Shown: positions 1-4,790, counted from the first letter of the stretch. The stretch: DNA of 5,091 nt from Candidatus Bathyarchaeota archaeon (GCA_020350305.1 CP070709.1:401248-406338), one strand, 5' to 3'. Numbers and translations: made by a program. The notes: a model not told the origin generated them from the sequence alone.

Positions 1-110
1 CCTACTTAATGCGTAATTATCAAGTGAAGGGGAAGACTTGGCGAGGGGATACCACGCCGAGCTGTTCGCTCGGCTCAAGCCCACCACCCACCCCAACGAC
101 CCACGCGCAT
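1..110 (+). rRNA. 23S rRNA, 3' end (partial, left edge)
   Basis: This looks like the last ~110 bases of a large-subunit rRNA, with the rest beyond the left edge. A perfect 7-bp hairpin (56-62 with 68-74, 5-base loop) is followed by AGCCCACC (78-85) and CCCCAACGACC (92-102). That order matches my recollection of archaeal 23S 3' ends: a hairpin beginning CGCCGAG, then AGCCCRCC, then CCCAACGACC. E. coli has the same order with AGCTAACC and ACTAATGAACC. The tract is also much richer in G+C than the flanking DNA, as expected of a structured RNA in a moderately AT-rich archaeon. The exact 3' end is unclear and was placed by comparing lengths with E. coli. Short reading frames crossing this stretch on both strands are best read as chance. 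The call rests on memory of the family, without an alignment. Confidence 0.6.
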
Positions 111-113
111 GAG

Positions 114-159
114 GGCGGACTCGTCGAGAGCTTCAGGGTTCAGCCTCTCCTCGTCCGCT
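114..159 (+). other. Hairpin just after the rRNA-like segment
   Basis: GCGGAC (115-120) pairs with GTCCGC (153-158), extendable by one G-T pair at 114/159. After a 5-by-3 internal loop, GAGA (126-129) pairs with TCTC (146-149) and GCT (130-132) with AGC (142-144), with C145 bulged. It begins within a few bases of the likely 23S 3' end. It could be a processing element, part of the 3' trailer, or the true terminal segment of the rRNA. The internal loop does not form the 4-bp helix with two 3-base bulges expected of an archaeal bulge-helix-bulge site. Confidence 0.45.
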
Positions 160-190
160 ACATATTTGGGGTCCTTGATGATTGCCTCTG

Positions 191-235
191 TTCTCTGGTT
201 GGTTGTTGGCTGTTCTTTCTTTTGTAAGAAAGAAC
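191..235 (+). terminator. Possible rRNA transcript terminator: pyrimidine tract and 10-bp hairpin
   Basis: GTTCTTTCTT (212-221) and AAGAAAGAAC (226-235) are perfect inverted copies around a 4-base loop. A T- and C-rich tract lies just upstream and runs into the left arm. Archaeal termination depends mainly on U-rich RNA, so the tract plus hairpin could end or stabilise the rRNA transcript. No T-run follows the hairpin, so it is not a bacterial-style terminator. A protein-binding or processing site is equally possible. Confidence 0.3.
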
Positions 236-383
236 CAAAGAAACAGTCTATCTTGATGCAAATGCCGCGCGCGCGGGCGCGAAGAAGGAAAAGTTTACAA
301 TAGAAACGATTAATGCACCAAAAAGAGCGCACTAAGAGGGTAAAATAGCCAAAACTGGAAAAATGGGTAACAACAAATCTACC

Positions 384-391
384 CTTATATC
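384..391 (+). promoter_or_regulatory. TATA box for the dphB-DUF357-ribL operon
   Basis: The octamer CTTATATC is the best TATA-like element upstream of dphB. Its centre lies about 27 bases before the TTG at 415, which would place transcription start at or next to the start codon. The transcript would then be leaderless, fitting the lack of a Shine-Dalgarno sequence before 415. A 6-bp inverted repeat, AACAAC (369-374) and GTTGTT (396-401), brackets the box almost symmetrically. Confidence 0.45.
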
Positions 392-414
392 TTTCGTTGT
401 TGCAGTAACGTAGA

Positions 415-1239
415 TTGACTGAAGAGTTGAGCAAATTGGGCGAGCTTGTCTTCGTCGGTTTAGGCCTTTGTGATGAGGAGGACATTTCCCTTCGTGGAGT
501 TAAAGAGATAAAAGAGGCAGACGCTGTTTTTGCAGAACTCTATACCAGTCTAATGCCTGGACTGTCTATTCAAAACCTTGAAAAGCTCGTTGGAAAAAAG
601 GTTTCAATTGTTTCGAGACGAGTTTTGGAGGAAGAAGAAGGAGAGTTGATTTTGCAGCAGGCAAAGAAAGGAAAGACGGTTTTGCTGGTTCCTGGGGACC
701 CTCTAATCGCAACGACTCATGTAGATTTGCGAATTCGCGCGGAAAGGCAGGGAATAAAGACTCGAATTATACATGGGGCATCTATTATTTCAGCGGTCAT
801 CGGTTTGTCAGGCTTACAAAACTATAAGTATGGAAGAAGCGTGACCATACCGTTTCCTGAAAATGGGTTAATTTCTGAAACTCCCTACAGAGTCATCGGT
901 GAGAACAGAAAAATGGGGCTTCACACACTATGTTTCCTTGACATCAGAGCAGATGAGAAGAGGTACATGACTGTGAAGGATGGGCTAGAGACACTTTTGG
1001 CTATAGAAAAGCGAAAACGAAGTAAAGTGATCACAAAAGAAACGTTGATCGTGGGTATCGCAAGAGCAGGCTCAAAGCCTCCTATAGTCAAAGCAGGCTA
1101 TGTAGAAAACATGATAACCTACGACTTTGGCGCTCCTCCTCACATCCTTGTTTTTCCAGGAAAGCTTCACTTTATGGAGGCTGAAGCACTCATTACGCTC
1201 GCAGGGGCGCCTGAAGAGATAAGGGAGAGAGTTCAATGA
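415..1239 (+). CDS. dphB: Diphthine synthase (diphthamide methyltransferase)
   Basis: S-adenosylmethionine-dependent methyltransferase that methylates the aminocarboxypropyl-histidine intermediate on archaeal elongation factor 2, giving diphthine, the second stage of diphthamide synthesis. It is cytosolic and belongs to the tetrapyrrole-methylase fold. Visible family motifs are VGLGLCDEEDISL (14-26), LVPGDPLIATTH (91-102, the SAM-binding loop), HGASI (120-124), LQNYKYGRSVTIPF (134-147), HTLCFLDIRA (170-179), VGIARAGS (213-220) and PPHILVFPGKLHFMEAEAL (241-259). The full frame gives 274 residues, slightly longer than the usual 255-265. The start is uncertain. TTG at 415 agrees with a leaderless transcript from the TATA box at 384-391. 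A second TTG at 436 would give MGELVFVGLGL, closer to typical N-termini. No in-frame ATG precedes the conserved region. It is the first gene of the operon, and its stop overlaps the next start as ATGA. Confidence 0.95.
   Translation: MTEELSKLGELVFVGLGLCDEEDISLRGVKEIKEADAVFAELYTSLMPGLSIQNLEKLVGKKVSIVSRRVLEEEEGELILQQAKKGKTVLLVPGDPLIATTHVDLRIRAERQGIKTRIIHGASIISAVIGLSGLQNYKYGRSVTIPFPENGLISETPYRVIGENRKMGLHTLCFLDIRADEKRYMTVKDGLETLLAIEKRKRSKVITKETLIVGIARAGSKPPIVKAGYVENMITYDFGAPPHILVFPGKLHFMEAEALITLAGAPEEIRERVQ
1223..1227 (+). promoter_or_regulatory. Ribosome binding site of the DUF357 gene
   Basis: GGGAG lies inside the end of dphB, 8 bases before the ATG at 1236, and supports that start and internal translation initiation within the operon mRNA. 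Confidence 0.6.
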
Positions 1240-1505
1240 CGTTAAGTGAACTGGTGTCAAAATATGTTCAAAACAGCGAGCGAGTGCTTACTGAAATAAG
1301 AGTTACACAGGATCCAATACAAGTTGATGGAGAAAAAGCTGAAAGCATCGTTGAAACTGCTAAGCGTTATTTAGAAGACGCTAAGTATTATCAGAAGAGG
1401 AACAGGTTGGAAACAAGCTTGGCGTCGGTTGCCTATTGTGAAGGACTACTAGACGCCTTGCGGCTCCTGGGGATCGCAGAATTTTCATGGAGAGGAAAGA
1501 AATGA
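1236..1505 (+). CDS. DUF357 family protein
   Basis: Small archaeal protein of 89 residues and unknown function. The C-terminal stretch is the recognisable part: SLASVAYCEGLLDALRLLGI (61-80) followed by AEFSW (81-85). It resembles the DUF357 signature of a helix reading roughly A-S-x-x-Y-x-E-G-L-L-D-A-L-R-L-L-G and ending in a tryptophan. The rest is predicted mostly helical and charged, with no signal peptide or membrane segment. The ATG overlaps the dphB stop (ATGA), and GGGAG sits 8 bases upstream. Its own stop overlaps the preferred ribL start (another ATGA), so all three genes are probably translationally coupled. From my knowledge of archaeal genomes, DUF357 genes commonly lie next to ribL. 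That suggests, without proof, a link to flavin metabolism. The family assignment is fairly secure, but the biochemical role is unknown. Confidence 0.85.
   Translation: MTLSELVSKYVQNSERVLTEIRVTQDPIQVDGEKAESIVETAKRYLEDAKYYQKRNRLETSLASVAYCEGLLDALRLLGIAEFSWRGKK
1489..1495 (+). promoter_or_regulatory. Ribosome binding site deciding the ribL start
   Basis: GGAGAGG contains GGAG (1489-1492), 9 bases before the ATG at 1502. The earlier in-frame ATG at 1487 has no purine-rich site before it and overlaps this motif, so the downstream start is favoured. Confidence 0.6.
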
Positions 1506-1954
1506 AGAAGAAAAAGGTAGTCCTAGCCTCAGGCACCTTTGATCTACTACATTATGGACATGTGAAATATCTTGAAGAAGCAAAGAGAATAGGCGGAAAG
1601 AATGCGGAGCTAATCGTCATCGTGGCCCGAGATAGCACAGTTAAAAAAAGGAAGGGAAGAAAAACAGTGATGCCGGAAGACCAGCGAAGATCACTTGTTG
1701 AAGCGTTGAAAGTGGTGGATGAGGCTATTCTGGGTTGTGAAGATTTTGACATGATCAAGGTGGTGGAGAAGACGAATCCTGACATAATTGCTGTGGGCCA
1801 TGATCAAAGCGACATAGAAAAGGAAGTGCGAAAAGCATTGGTAAAAAAGGGAATCCCTATTCAAGTTGTGAGAGTTGGAAGGTTTGGAAAGGATGAACTG
1901 AATAGTTCTTCAAAAATTAAGAGGAAAATTATCGAGTCTTTTGAAAAGAAATAG
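1502..1954 (+). CDS. ribL: FAD synthase (archaeal FMN adenylyltransferase)
   Basis: Transfers AMP from ATP to FMN to make FAD, the last step of flavin cofactor synthesis. The protein is cytosolic and belongs to the cytidylyltransferase-like nucleotidyltransferase fold. From the start at 1502 it has 150 residues, close to the characterised Methanocaldococcus enzyme of about 150. The nucleotide-binding signature GTFDLLHYGH (11-20) holds the HxGH pair (His17, His20). VARDSTVKKRKGR (41-53) follows the next strand, and PDIIAVGHDQ (93-102) and SSSKIKRKI (135-143) match later conserved blocks, the last resembling the usual ISSTxI/R motif. The start at 1502 is chosen over the ATG at 1487 because of the GGAG site, the ATGA overlap with the DUF357 gene and the family length. 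It is last in the operon and ends 24 bases from the stop of the convergent riboflavin kinase. A glycerol-phosphate cytidylyltransferase is the main alternative, less likely in this setting. Confidence 0.9.
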   Translation: MKKKKVVLASGTFDLLHYGHVKYLEEAKRIGGKNAELIVIVARDSTVKKRKGRKTVMPEDQRRSLVEALKVVDEAILGCEDFDMIKVVEKTNPDIIAVGHDQSDIEKEVRKALVKKGIPIQVVRVGRFGKDELNSSSKIKRKIIESFEKK

Positions 1955-1978
1955 CACGACAAGCCATTCTTAATCCGT

Positions 1979-2680
1979 TTACGGTAGGATGAGAACTTCT
2001 ACTTTCACTTTGTGCCCGTCTTTCAGTTTCAGTTGGCTACGTAGGTATGTGGGGGCGATGATTTCTAGCACAGAGGAGTTGTAGTGACTTCGTAATGCGA
2101 ATATGACTGCGCCTTTCATCTTGTTGTTGATTACGACCGGGTAACATTTTACATTGCCGAAGGTTCTAGACTCGTCTTTGAACCCTTCAATTTCTATTCC
2201 GGGATACGTTTCAAGTTCTGACCGTGCTTTTGTATCGTATTCGCTGGTAAGCTTGAGGTTAAGGGTTCCAGGGTACGGGTCAAACCCGAGTTTCTCAATG
2301 AACTGCTTACGGTACTTGTCGCGCGTCACGTAGTAGGCGCCTTCGCCCAGCCCTGTGAACAGCACTCCTTCCAAGGTGACAGATAGAGGGTATGCCGCTT
2401 CCATTATTAAACGCAAGTTAGAGTACAGTTTCTTCAGCTCAGTCGCGCCAGCTTCTGTTATTTTGATAAGGCATCCTTCCGGAGTAATAGTTCTCTTAAT
2501 CCACGCTTTCTTGTCCAGTTCAATGAGGTTTCGGGAGGCTGTTTGTTGAGAAGCCCCCATTTTTTCCGCTAGATATTCTGTGGAGACTTTTATGGTTCGG
2601 TTGCGTGCACCCATCTCCGCCAGCTTGTATAGTGTAAAAAAATGTTTCCACTTCCGCGCATCAACGTTCAAAGAGCTCAT
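1979..2680 (-). CDS. ribK: CTP-dependent riboflavin kinase with N-terminal winged helix (RbkR type)
   Basis: Phosphorylates riboflavin to FMN, using CTP rather than ATP in the characterised archaeal family (DUF120). Residues 12-90 form a winged-helix DNA-binding domain, with a helix-turn-helix around VSTEYLAEKMGASQQTASR (32-50) and a wing near 62-76. The kinase domain fills about 100-232. Its signatures are LEGVLFTGLGEGAYYV (103-118), GFDPYPGTLNLKL (132-144), RTFGNVKCYPV (172-182), VLEIIAP (204-210) and LRSQLKLKDGHKVKV (213-227). At 233 residues it is the two-domain form. Two-domain archaeal proteins of this kind have been described as RbkR, both kinase and transcriptional regulator of riboflavin genes, and the same dual role is inferred here. 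The ATG at 2680 follows a weak AGGCGG site and a good TATA box about 40 bases upstream. It converges on ribL, which uses its product. Confidence 0.93.
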   Translation of the reverse strand: MSSLNVDARKWKHFFTLYKLAEMGARNRTIKVSTEYLAEKMGASQQTASRNLIELDKKAWIKRTITPEGCLIKITEAGATELKKLYSNLRLIMEAAYPLSVTLEGVLFTGLGEGAYYVTRDKYRKQFIEKLGFDPYPGTLNLKLTSEYDTKARSELETYPGIEIEGFKDESRTFGNVKCYPVVINNKMKGAVIFALRSHYNSSVLEIIAPTYLRSQLKLKDGHKVKVEVLILP

Positions 2681-2704
2681 TTGAACCGCCTTATTTGAGG
2701 AAGG

Positions 2705-2715
2705 GACAAACTGTC
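2705..2715. promoter_or_regulatory. Small palindrome between TATA box and start of ribK (possible operator)
   Basis: GACA (2705-2708) and TGTC (2712-2715) form an inverted repeat around three bases, directly downstream of the ribK TATA box. A bound protein here would block RNA polymerase. Since the product carries a winged helix, autoregulation is a reasonable guess. Four-base arms occur often by chance, so the site is weak. Confidence 0.2.
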
Positions 2716-2724
2716 TATTTAAAG
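2715..2724 (-). promoter_or_regulatory. TATA box of the riboflavin kinase gene
   Basis: Read on the minus strand this is CTTTAAATAG, close to the archaeal TATA consensus. Transcription would begin near 2693, leaving a short leader of about 13 bases before the ATG at 2680. The core TTTAAA is symmetrical, so weak plus-strand activity is conceivable. Confidence 0.55.
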
Positions 2725-2735
2725 AGCTCGAATTG

Positions 2736-2834
2736 ATGCATGCATATGTGGCTAAGGCTCCAGAAGCGGTAGCTAGGACAATGGTTGCAACGAAGTTCAG
2801 TACATCCTTAAGGCTATATGGGGATCGTGTCTAG
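2736..2834 (+). other. Doubtful 32-codon ORF between ribK and adk
   Basis: An ATG at 2736 opens a 32-residue frame ending with TAG at 2832-2834. A GTG at 2748 would give a 28-residue version starting about 27 bases after the symmetrical TATA-like element at 2715-2724, so a leaderless short transcript is possible. The peptide (MHAYVAKAPEAVARTM, then VATKFSTSLRLYGDRV) is mildly basic, has no membrane segment and matches no family I recognise. No ribosome binding site is visible. Beyond the stop the same frame has a second stop after three codons and then runs open into the end of adk, so a gene fragment is another reading. Chance is the default explanation. Confidence 0.15.
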
Positions 2835-2882
2835 GTAGAAAACTAGGTGCTTGGTGGATTTGAATTGCTAGCCGCTACGGGA

Positions 2883-3530
2883 TTATTTTGTCAGATTTAG
2901 CTTTTTCAGTTCTCTTAGAATCTGTTCTATTACATCTTCCGGTGGCAAGCGGTTGCATACCATGTTTACAAGAGGTGTTTTGTTCTTGTAGTGTTTTATC
3001 AGGGGGCGAGTTTGTTTCTCGAAAACTTGGAATCTTTCTTTTATGACTGATATGGTGTCGTCTTTGCGTTGGATTAGTGGTCCACCGCATTTATCACAGA
3101 TTCCTTCTTTTTTAGGCTTCAAAGTCTTCAGATTGTATATTTCTCCGCAGTTTTTGCAGGTTCTTCGGTTTGAAAGTCTCTCGATAATAATTTGTTCAGG
3201 AATTAACAGGTTGATGATTGCGTCGATTTTAACGGTTTCTCCGAGAGCTTTTGCCTGTTCGACCGTTCGTGGGAAACCGTCTAGGATGAAACCTCTTTTG
3301 CAATCTGGCCTAGTAATTCTGTTTCTTACCACTTTTATGACCGTTTCATCTGGCACCAGTTGACCGCTGTCCAAGTATTTTTTGATTTTTTTGCCTAGTT
3401 CGGTGTCTTGTTTAATGGCTTCACGAAAGATGTCTCCAGTGGATATTGTGACTATGTCAAGTTTCGATTTTAGTCTGGAAGCGTATGTGCCTTTGCCCGA
3501 GCCTGGCGGTCCAAATATCACAAGCTTCAT
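2883..3530 (-). CDS. adk: Adenylate kinase, long form with zinc-type LID
   Basis: Interconverts ATP + AMP and two ADP, balancing the adenylate pool in the cytosol. The P-loop is GPPGSGKGT (7-15). The AMP-binding region includes STGDIFREA (30-38) and LVP (58-60), and FILDGFPRT (81-89) is the family signature. The LID (about 122-159) has four cysteines, Cys125, Cys128, Cys145 and Cys148, in two C-x2-C pairs as in structural zinc sites, followed by RKDD (155-158). At 215 residues it matches the bacterial-type long Adk, not the trimeric archaeal AdkA of about 190 residues. The ATG at 3530 is chosen because the P-loop begins six residues later, as usual. Only a weak GGATATGG sits upstream. It lies 109 bases downstream of tRNA-Leu on the same strand. 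Its promoter is not clear; GAAATAGT near 3577-3584 (minus strand) is a weak candidate. Confidence 0.96.
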   Translation of the reverse strand: MKLVIFGPPGSGKGTYASRLKSKLDIVTISTGDIFREAIKQDTELGKKIKKYLDSGQLVPDETVIKVVRNRITRPDCKRGFILDGFPRTVEQAKALGETVKIDAIINLLIPEQIIIERLSNRRTCKNCGEIYNLKTLKPKKEGICDKCGGPLIQRKDDTISVIKERFQVFEKQTRPLIKHYKNKTPLVNMVCNRLPPEDVIEQILRELKKLNLTK

Positions 3531-3600
3531 TTTGCCATATCCTGTGGTTTAGGAGACACTGTACTTGTCAATATCCACTATTTCAATGTTAAGGAAATGC

Positions 3601-3639
3601 AAAAAGAAAAACATATGAAACAACTGGTGAGGGAAAAAA
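3601..3639 (-). terminator. T-rich terminator after tRNA-Leu
   Basis: On the minus strand six T residues (3634-3639) follow the tRNA immediately, and a second stretch, TTTTTCTTTTT (3601-3611), lies about 25 bases further on. Oligo-U runs are the main archaeal termination signal, so these probably end the tRNA transcript and separate it from adk. Confidence 0.5.
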
Positions 3640-3724
3640 TGCGGGGGGTGGGATTCGAACCCACGAACGCCTACGCGACAGGGACCTGAACCCTGCGCCT
3701 TTAACCTGGCTTGGCAACCCCCGC
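3640..3724 (-). tRNA. tRNA-Leu (anticodon CAG)
   Basis: A complete class II tRNA reads on the minus strand. The acceptor stem GCGGGGG (3724-3718) pairs with CCCCCGC (3647-3641), and the discriminator is A (3640). The D-stem is GCC/GGC with a GG-containing loop. The anticodon stem CAGGG/CCCTG holds the loop TTCAGGT, with anticodon CAG at 3686-3688, decoding CUG. A long variable arm, as in leucine tRNAs, precedes the T-arm GTGGG-TTCGAAT-CCCAC. All stems pair fully, there is no intron, and CCA is not encoded, so it must be added after transcription. A T-run follows directly. Confidence 0.97.
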
Positions 3725-3767
3725 TCAACCAGAACTTTCTCAATACGACGAATTAACTGTTACTAGA

Positions 3768-3777
3768 CTATTTTTGG
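3768..3777 (-). promoter_or_regulatory. Possible TATA box for tRNA-Leu
   Basis: On the minus strand CCAAAAATAG lies about 47 bases before the mature tRNA 5' end, which would give a leader of roughly 20 bases for RNase P to remove. It is the most AT-rich match in the right range, but not a strong consensus. Confidence 0.25.
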
Positions 3778-3778
3778 C

Positions 3779-3902
3779 TTATTTTTGCTGTTTCTCCATC
3801 CAGTCTTCCAGCGCTTCTTACATTGCTTCACTCAGGCTATACCCACCTCCTCCCGACCATAATACTCACCCTTAAAAGTGAACGACAATACCTATAATCC
3901 AT
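3779..3902 (-). pseudogene. Decayed ribbon-helix-helix (CopG/Arc-type) gene remnant
   Basis: On the minus strand one frame (3853-3779) reads GGGGYSLSEAM, a TAA stop at 3818-3820, then EALEDWMEKQQK and a final TAA at 3779-3781. Without the internal stop this matches the two-helix part of ribbon-helix-helix proteins, which typically read like G-Y-S-x-S-E-A-I-R-E-A-L-x-x-W-L-E-K. In another frame just upstream (3872-3855), RVSIMV resembles the N-terminal DNA-contacting strand of the same family. That frame opens at an ATG at 3902 and stops at 3837-3839. The roughly 15-20 residues that normally join strand and first helix are missing. The likely history is an internal deletion with a frameshift plus a nonsense change. 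Such proteins are often antitoxins or small repressors, but no toxin gene is visible nearby. Short length makes this tentative. Confidence 0.4.
3871..3878 (+). promoter_or_regulatory. Possible TATA boxes of the monophosphatase gene
   Basis: CTTAAAAG is a fair TATA-like element that would start transcription near 3901, leaving a leader of about 29 bases with an AAGGA site (3915-3919). A second candidate, CTATAATC (3892-3899), would start transcription near 3922. Both lie within or beside the ribbon-helix-helix remnant. I cannot choose between them. Confidence 0.35.
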
Positions 3903-3929
3903 CATTTACCACCCAAGGAAGCCATTAAA

Positions 3930-4745
3930 TTGACCGACTGGTTGAACACACTTAAAGCATGCTCCAAAAAAATCAGAAAGGATGTTCTTCCTCTTTTCGG
4001 ATCAGCCGACGCCGCCATCGGATTCGGCATTGGCGCAGGCGGCGATATCATGAAGAAGATTGACTTGGCTGCTGAAAAGGCTCTTATCGACACTCTGCAA
4101 GATCTTGATGCATCATGCACCCTTATCAGCGAAGAATCGGGAGTCAAAGAAATTGGTTCTCAGCCCTCTAACTTCTATGTGACAACGGACCCAGTCGACG
4201 GAACAACTAATGCAGTTCGAGGGATACCTTTCATAGCCACCTCTATTGCTGTGTCCAAGGCTCCGTACCTCAAGGACGTAGAAGCAGCACTCGTATCAGA
4301 CATAATCCATGACATCACCTATACGGCTAAGCGAGGCCACGGCGCCTTCAAAAACGAAAAGAGAATTCAAGCCTCCTCAACATCCACCCTGGAAAAAGCG
4401 GTCATAGGCATCGACCTCAGCACCATCAAGAAAAAAGAGACTATCACTCCTTTAACAATGGTACTCGAAAAGACAAAGCACCTCCGCCACCTCGGAGCCA
4501 ACGCCCTTGAGCTTTGCTACGTTGCAGACGGCACTACCGACGCCTTCATAGATCTACGCGGTAAGCTGCGAGTTACAGACATTGCCGCCGCTTATCTCAT
4601 CCTCCGCGAAGCAGGAGGCATAATGGTTACATTAGAAGGAAAAGAACTGAATGCTCCATTGACTACAACCCAACGGGTATCGTTTATCGCAACCGCAAAC
4701 ACGCTACTATATGAGACCATTAAGAAACTCTTACACTCTCATTGA
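3930..4745 (+). CDS. Inositol monophosphatase-family phosphatase
   Basis: Metal-dependent phosphomonoesterase of the inositol monophosphatase superfamily. Archaeal members often hydrolyse both inositol-1-phosphate and fructose-1,6-bisphosphate, and the substrate cannot be fixed from sequence. It is cytosolic, with 271 residues, normal for the family. Metal ligands are visible in order: Glu68-Glu69 in LISEESG (65-71), DPVDGTTN (87-94) with Asp87 and Asp90, and Asp217 in RVTDIAAAYLI (214-224). LRHLGANALELCYVADG (185-201) is the usual substrate-side motif, and GGDIMKKID (37-45) matches the N-terminal helix region. The start is TTG at 3930, preceded by AAGGA (3915-3919); no ATG lies before the conserved part. 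Codons end in C more often than in dphB or adk (GCC, GGC, ATC, TTC), a trait shared with the next gene. It is followed after 63 bases by a metallophosphoesterase. Confidence 0.92.
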   Translation: MTDWLNTLKACSKKIRKDVLPLFGSADAAIGFGIGAGGDIMKKIDLAAEKALIDTLQDLDASCTLISEESGVKEIGSQPSNFYVTTDPVDGTTNAVRGIPFIATSIAVSKAPYLKDVEAALVSDIIHDITYTAKRGHGAFKNEKRIQASSTSTLEKAVIGIDLSTIKKKETITPLTMVLEKTKHLRHLGANALELCYVADGTTDAFIDLRGKLRVTDIAAAYLILREAGGIMVTLEGKELNAPLTTTQRVSFIATANTLLYETIKKLLHSH

Positions 4746-4757
4746 GCGTCACTAGAC

Positions 4758-4784
4758 ATATTGGATTTAACTGAGCTCCAATAT
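4758..4784. repeat. 8-bp inverted repeat between the monophosphatase and phosphoesterase genes
   Basis: ATATTGGA (4758-4765) and TCCAATAT (4777-4784) are perfect inverted copies separated by 11 bases. The site starts 13 bases after the monophosphatase stop and ends 24 bases before the next start codon. It could be a hairpin in a shared transcript or a binding site over the second gene's promoter, since GATTTAAC (4764-4771) is a weak TATA candidate. Confidence 0.35.
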
Positions 4785-4790
4785 TCATGA

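Larger units (their letters stand above)
111..414. other. Non-coding gap between rRNA end and dphB
   Basis: About 300 bases without a supportable gene. In order it holds the post-rRNA hairpin (114-159), a T- and pyrimidine-rich stretch (about 191-223) running into a perfect 10-bp hairpin (212-235), an alternating CG palindrome (265-276), an AT-rich stretch with nothing recognisable (about 300-365), and the dphB promoter region (369-401). The short reading frames here do not resemble proteins and cross structured DNA. No tRNA or 5S rRNA pattern was found. Confidence 0.6.

Noticed and set aside
9..303. Two plus-strand frames over the rRNA-like segment and the gap
   Set aside because: They have no ribosome binding site and no family resemblance, and they pass through hairpins and the CG palindrome.
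75..485. 136-codon minus-strand frame crossing the rRNA-like segment and the dphB start
   Set aside because: It runs antisense to the rRNA-like hairpins and to conserved dphB codons, has low-complexity composition and resembles no family. It is best explained as chance openness.
1487..1501. Five-codon longer start for ribL
   Set aside because: It lacks an upstream ribosome binding site, while the ATG at 1502 has one, makes an ATGA overlap and gives the usual family length.
2845..2880. T-arm-like GGATTTGAATTGC hinting at a tRNA in the ribK-adk gap
   Set aside because: The flanking bases do not form a 5-bp T-stem, and there is no matching anticodon arm or acceptor stem.
3549..3743. 64-codon minus-strand frame across tRNA-Leu
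   Set aside because: It simply reads through the tRNA gene and its terminator.
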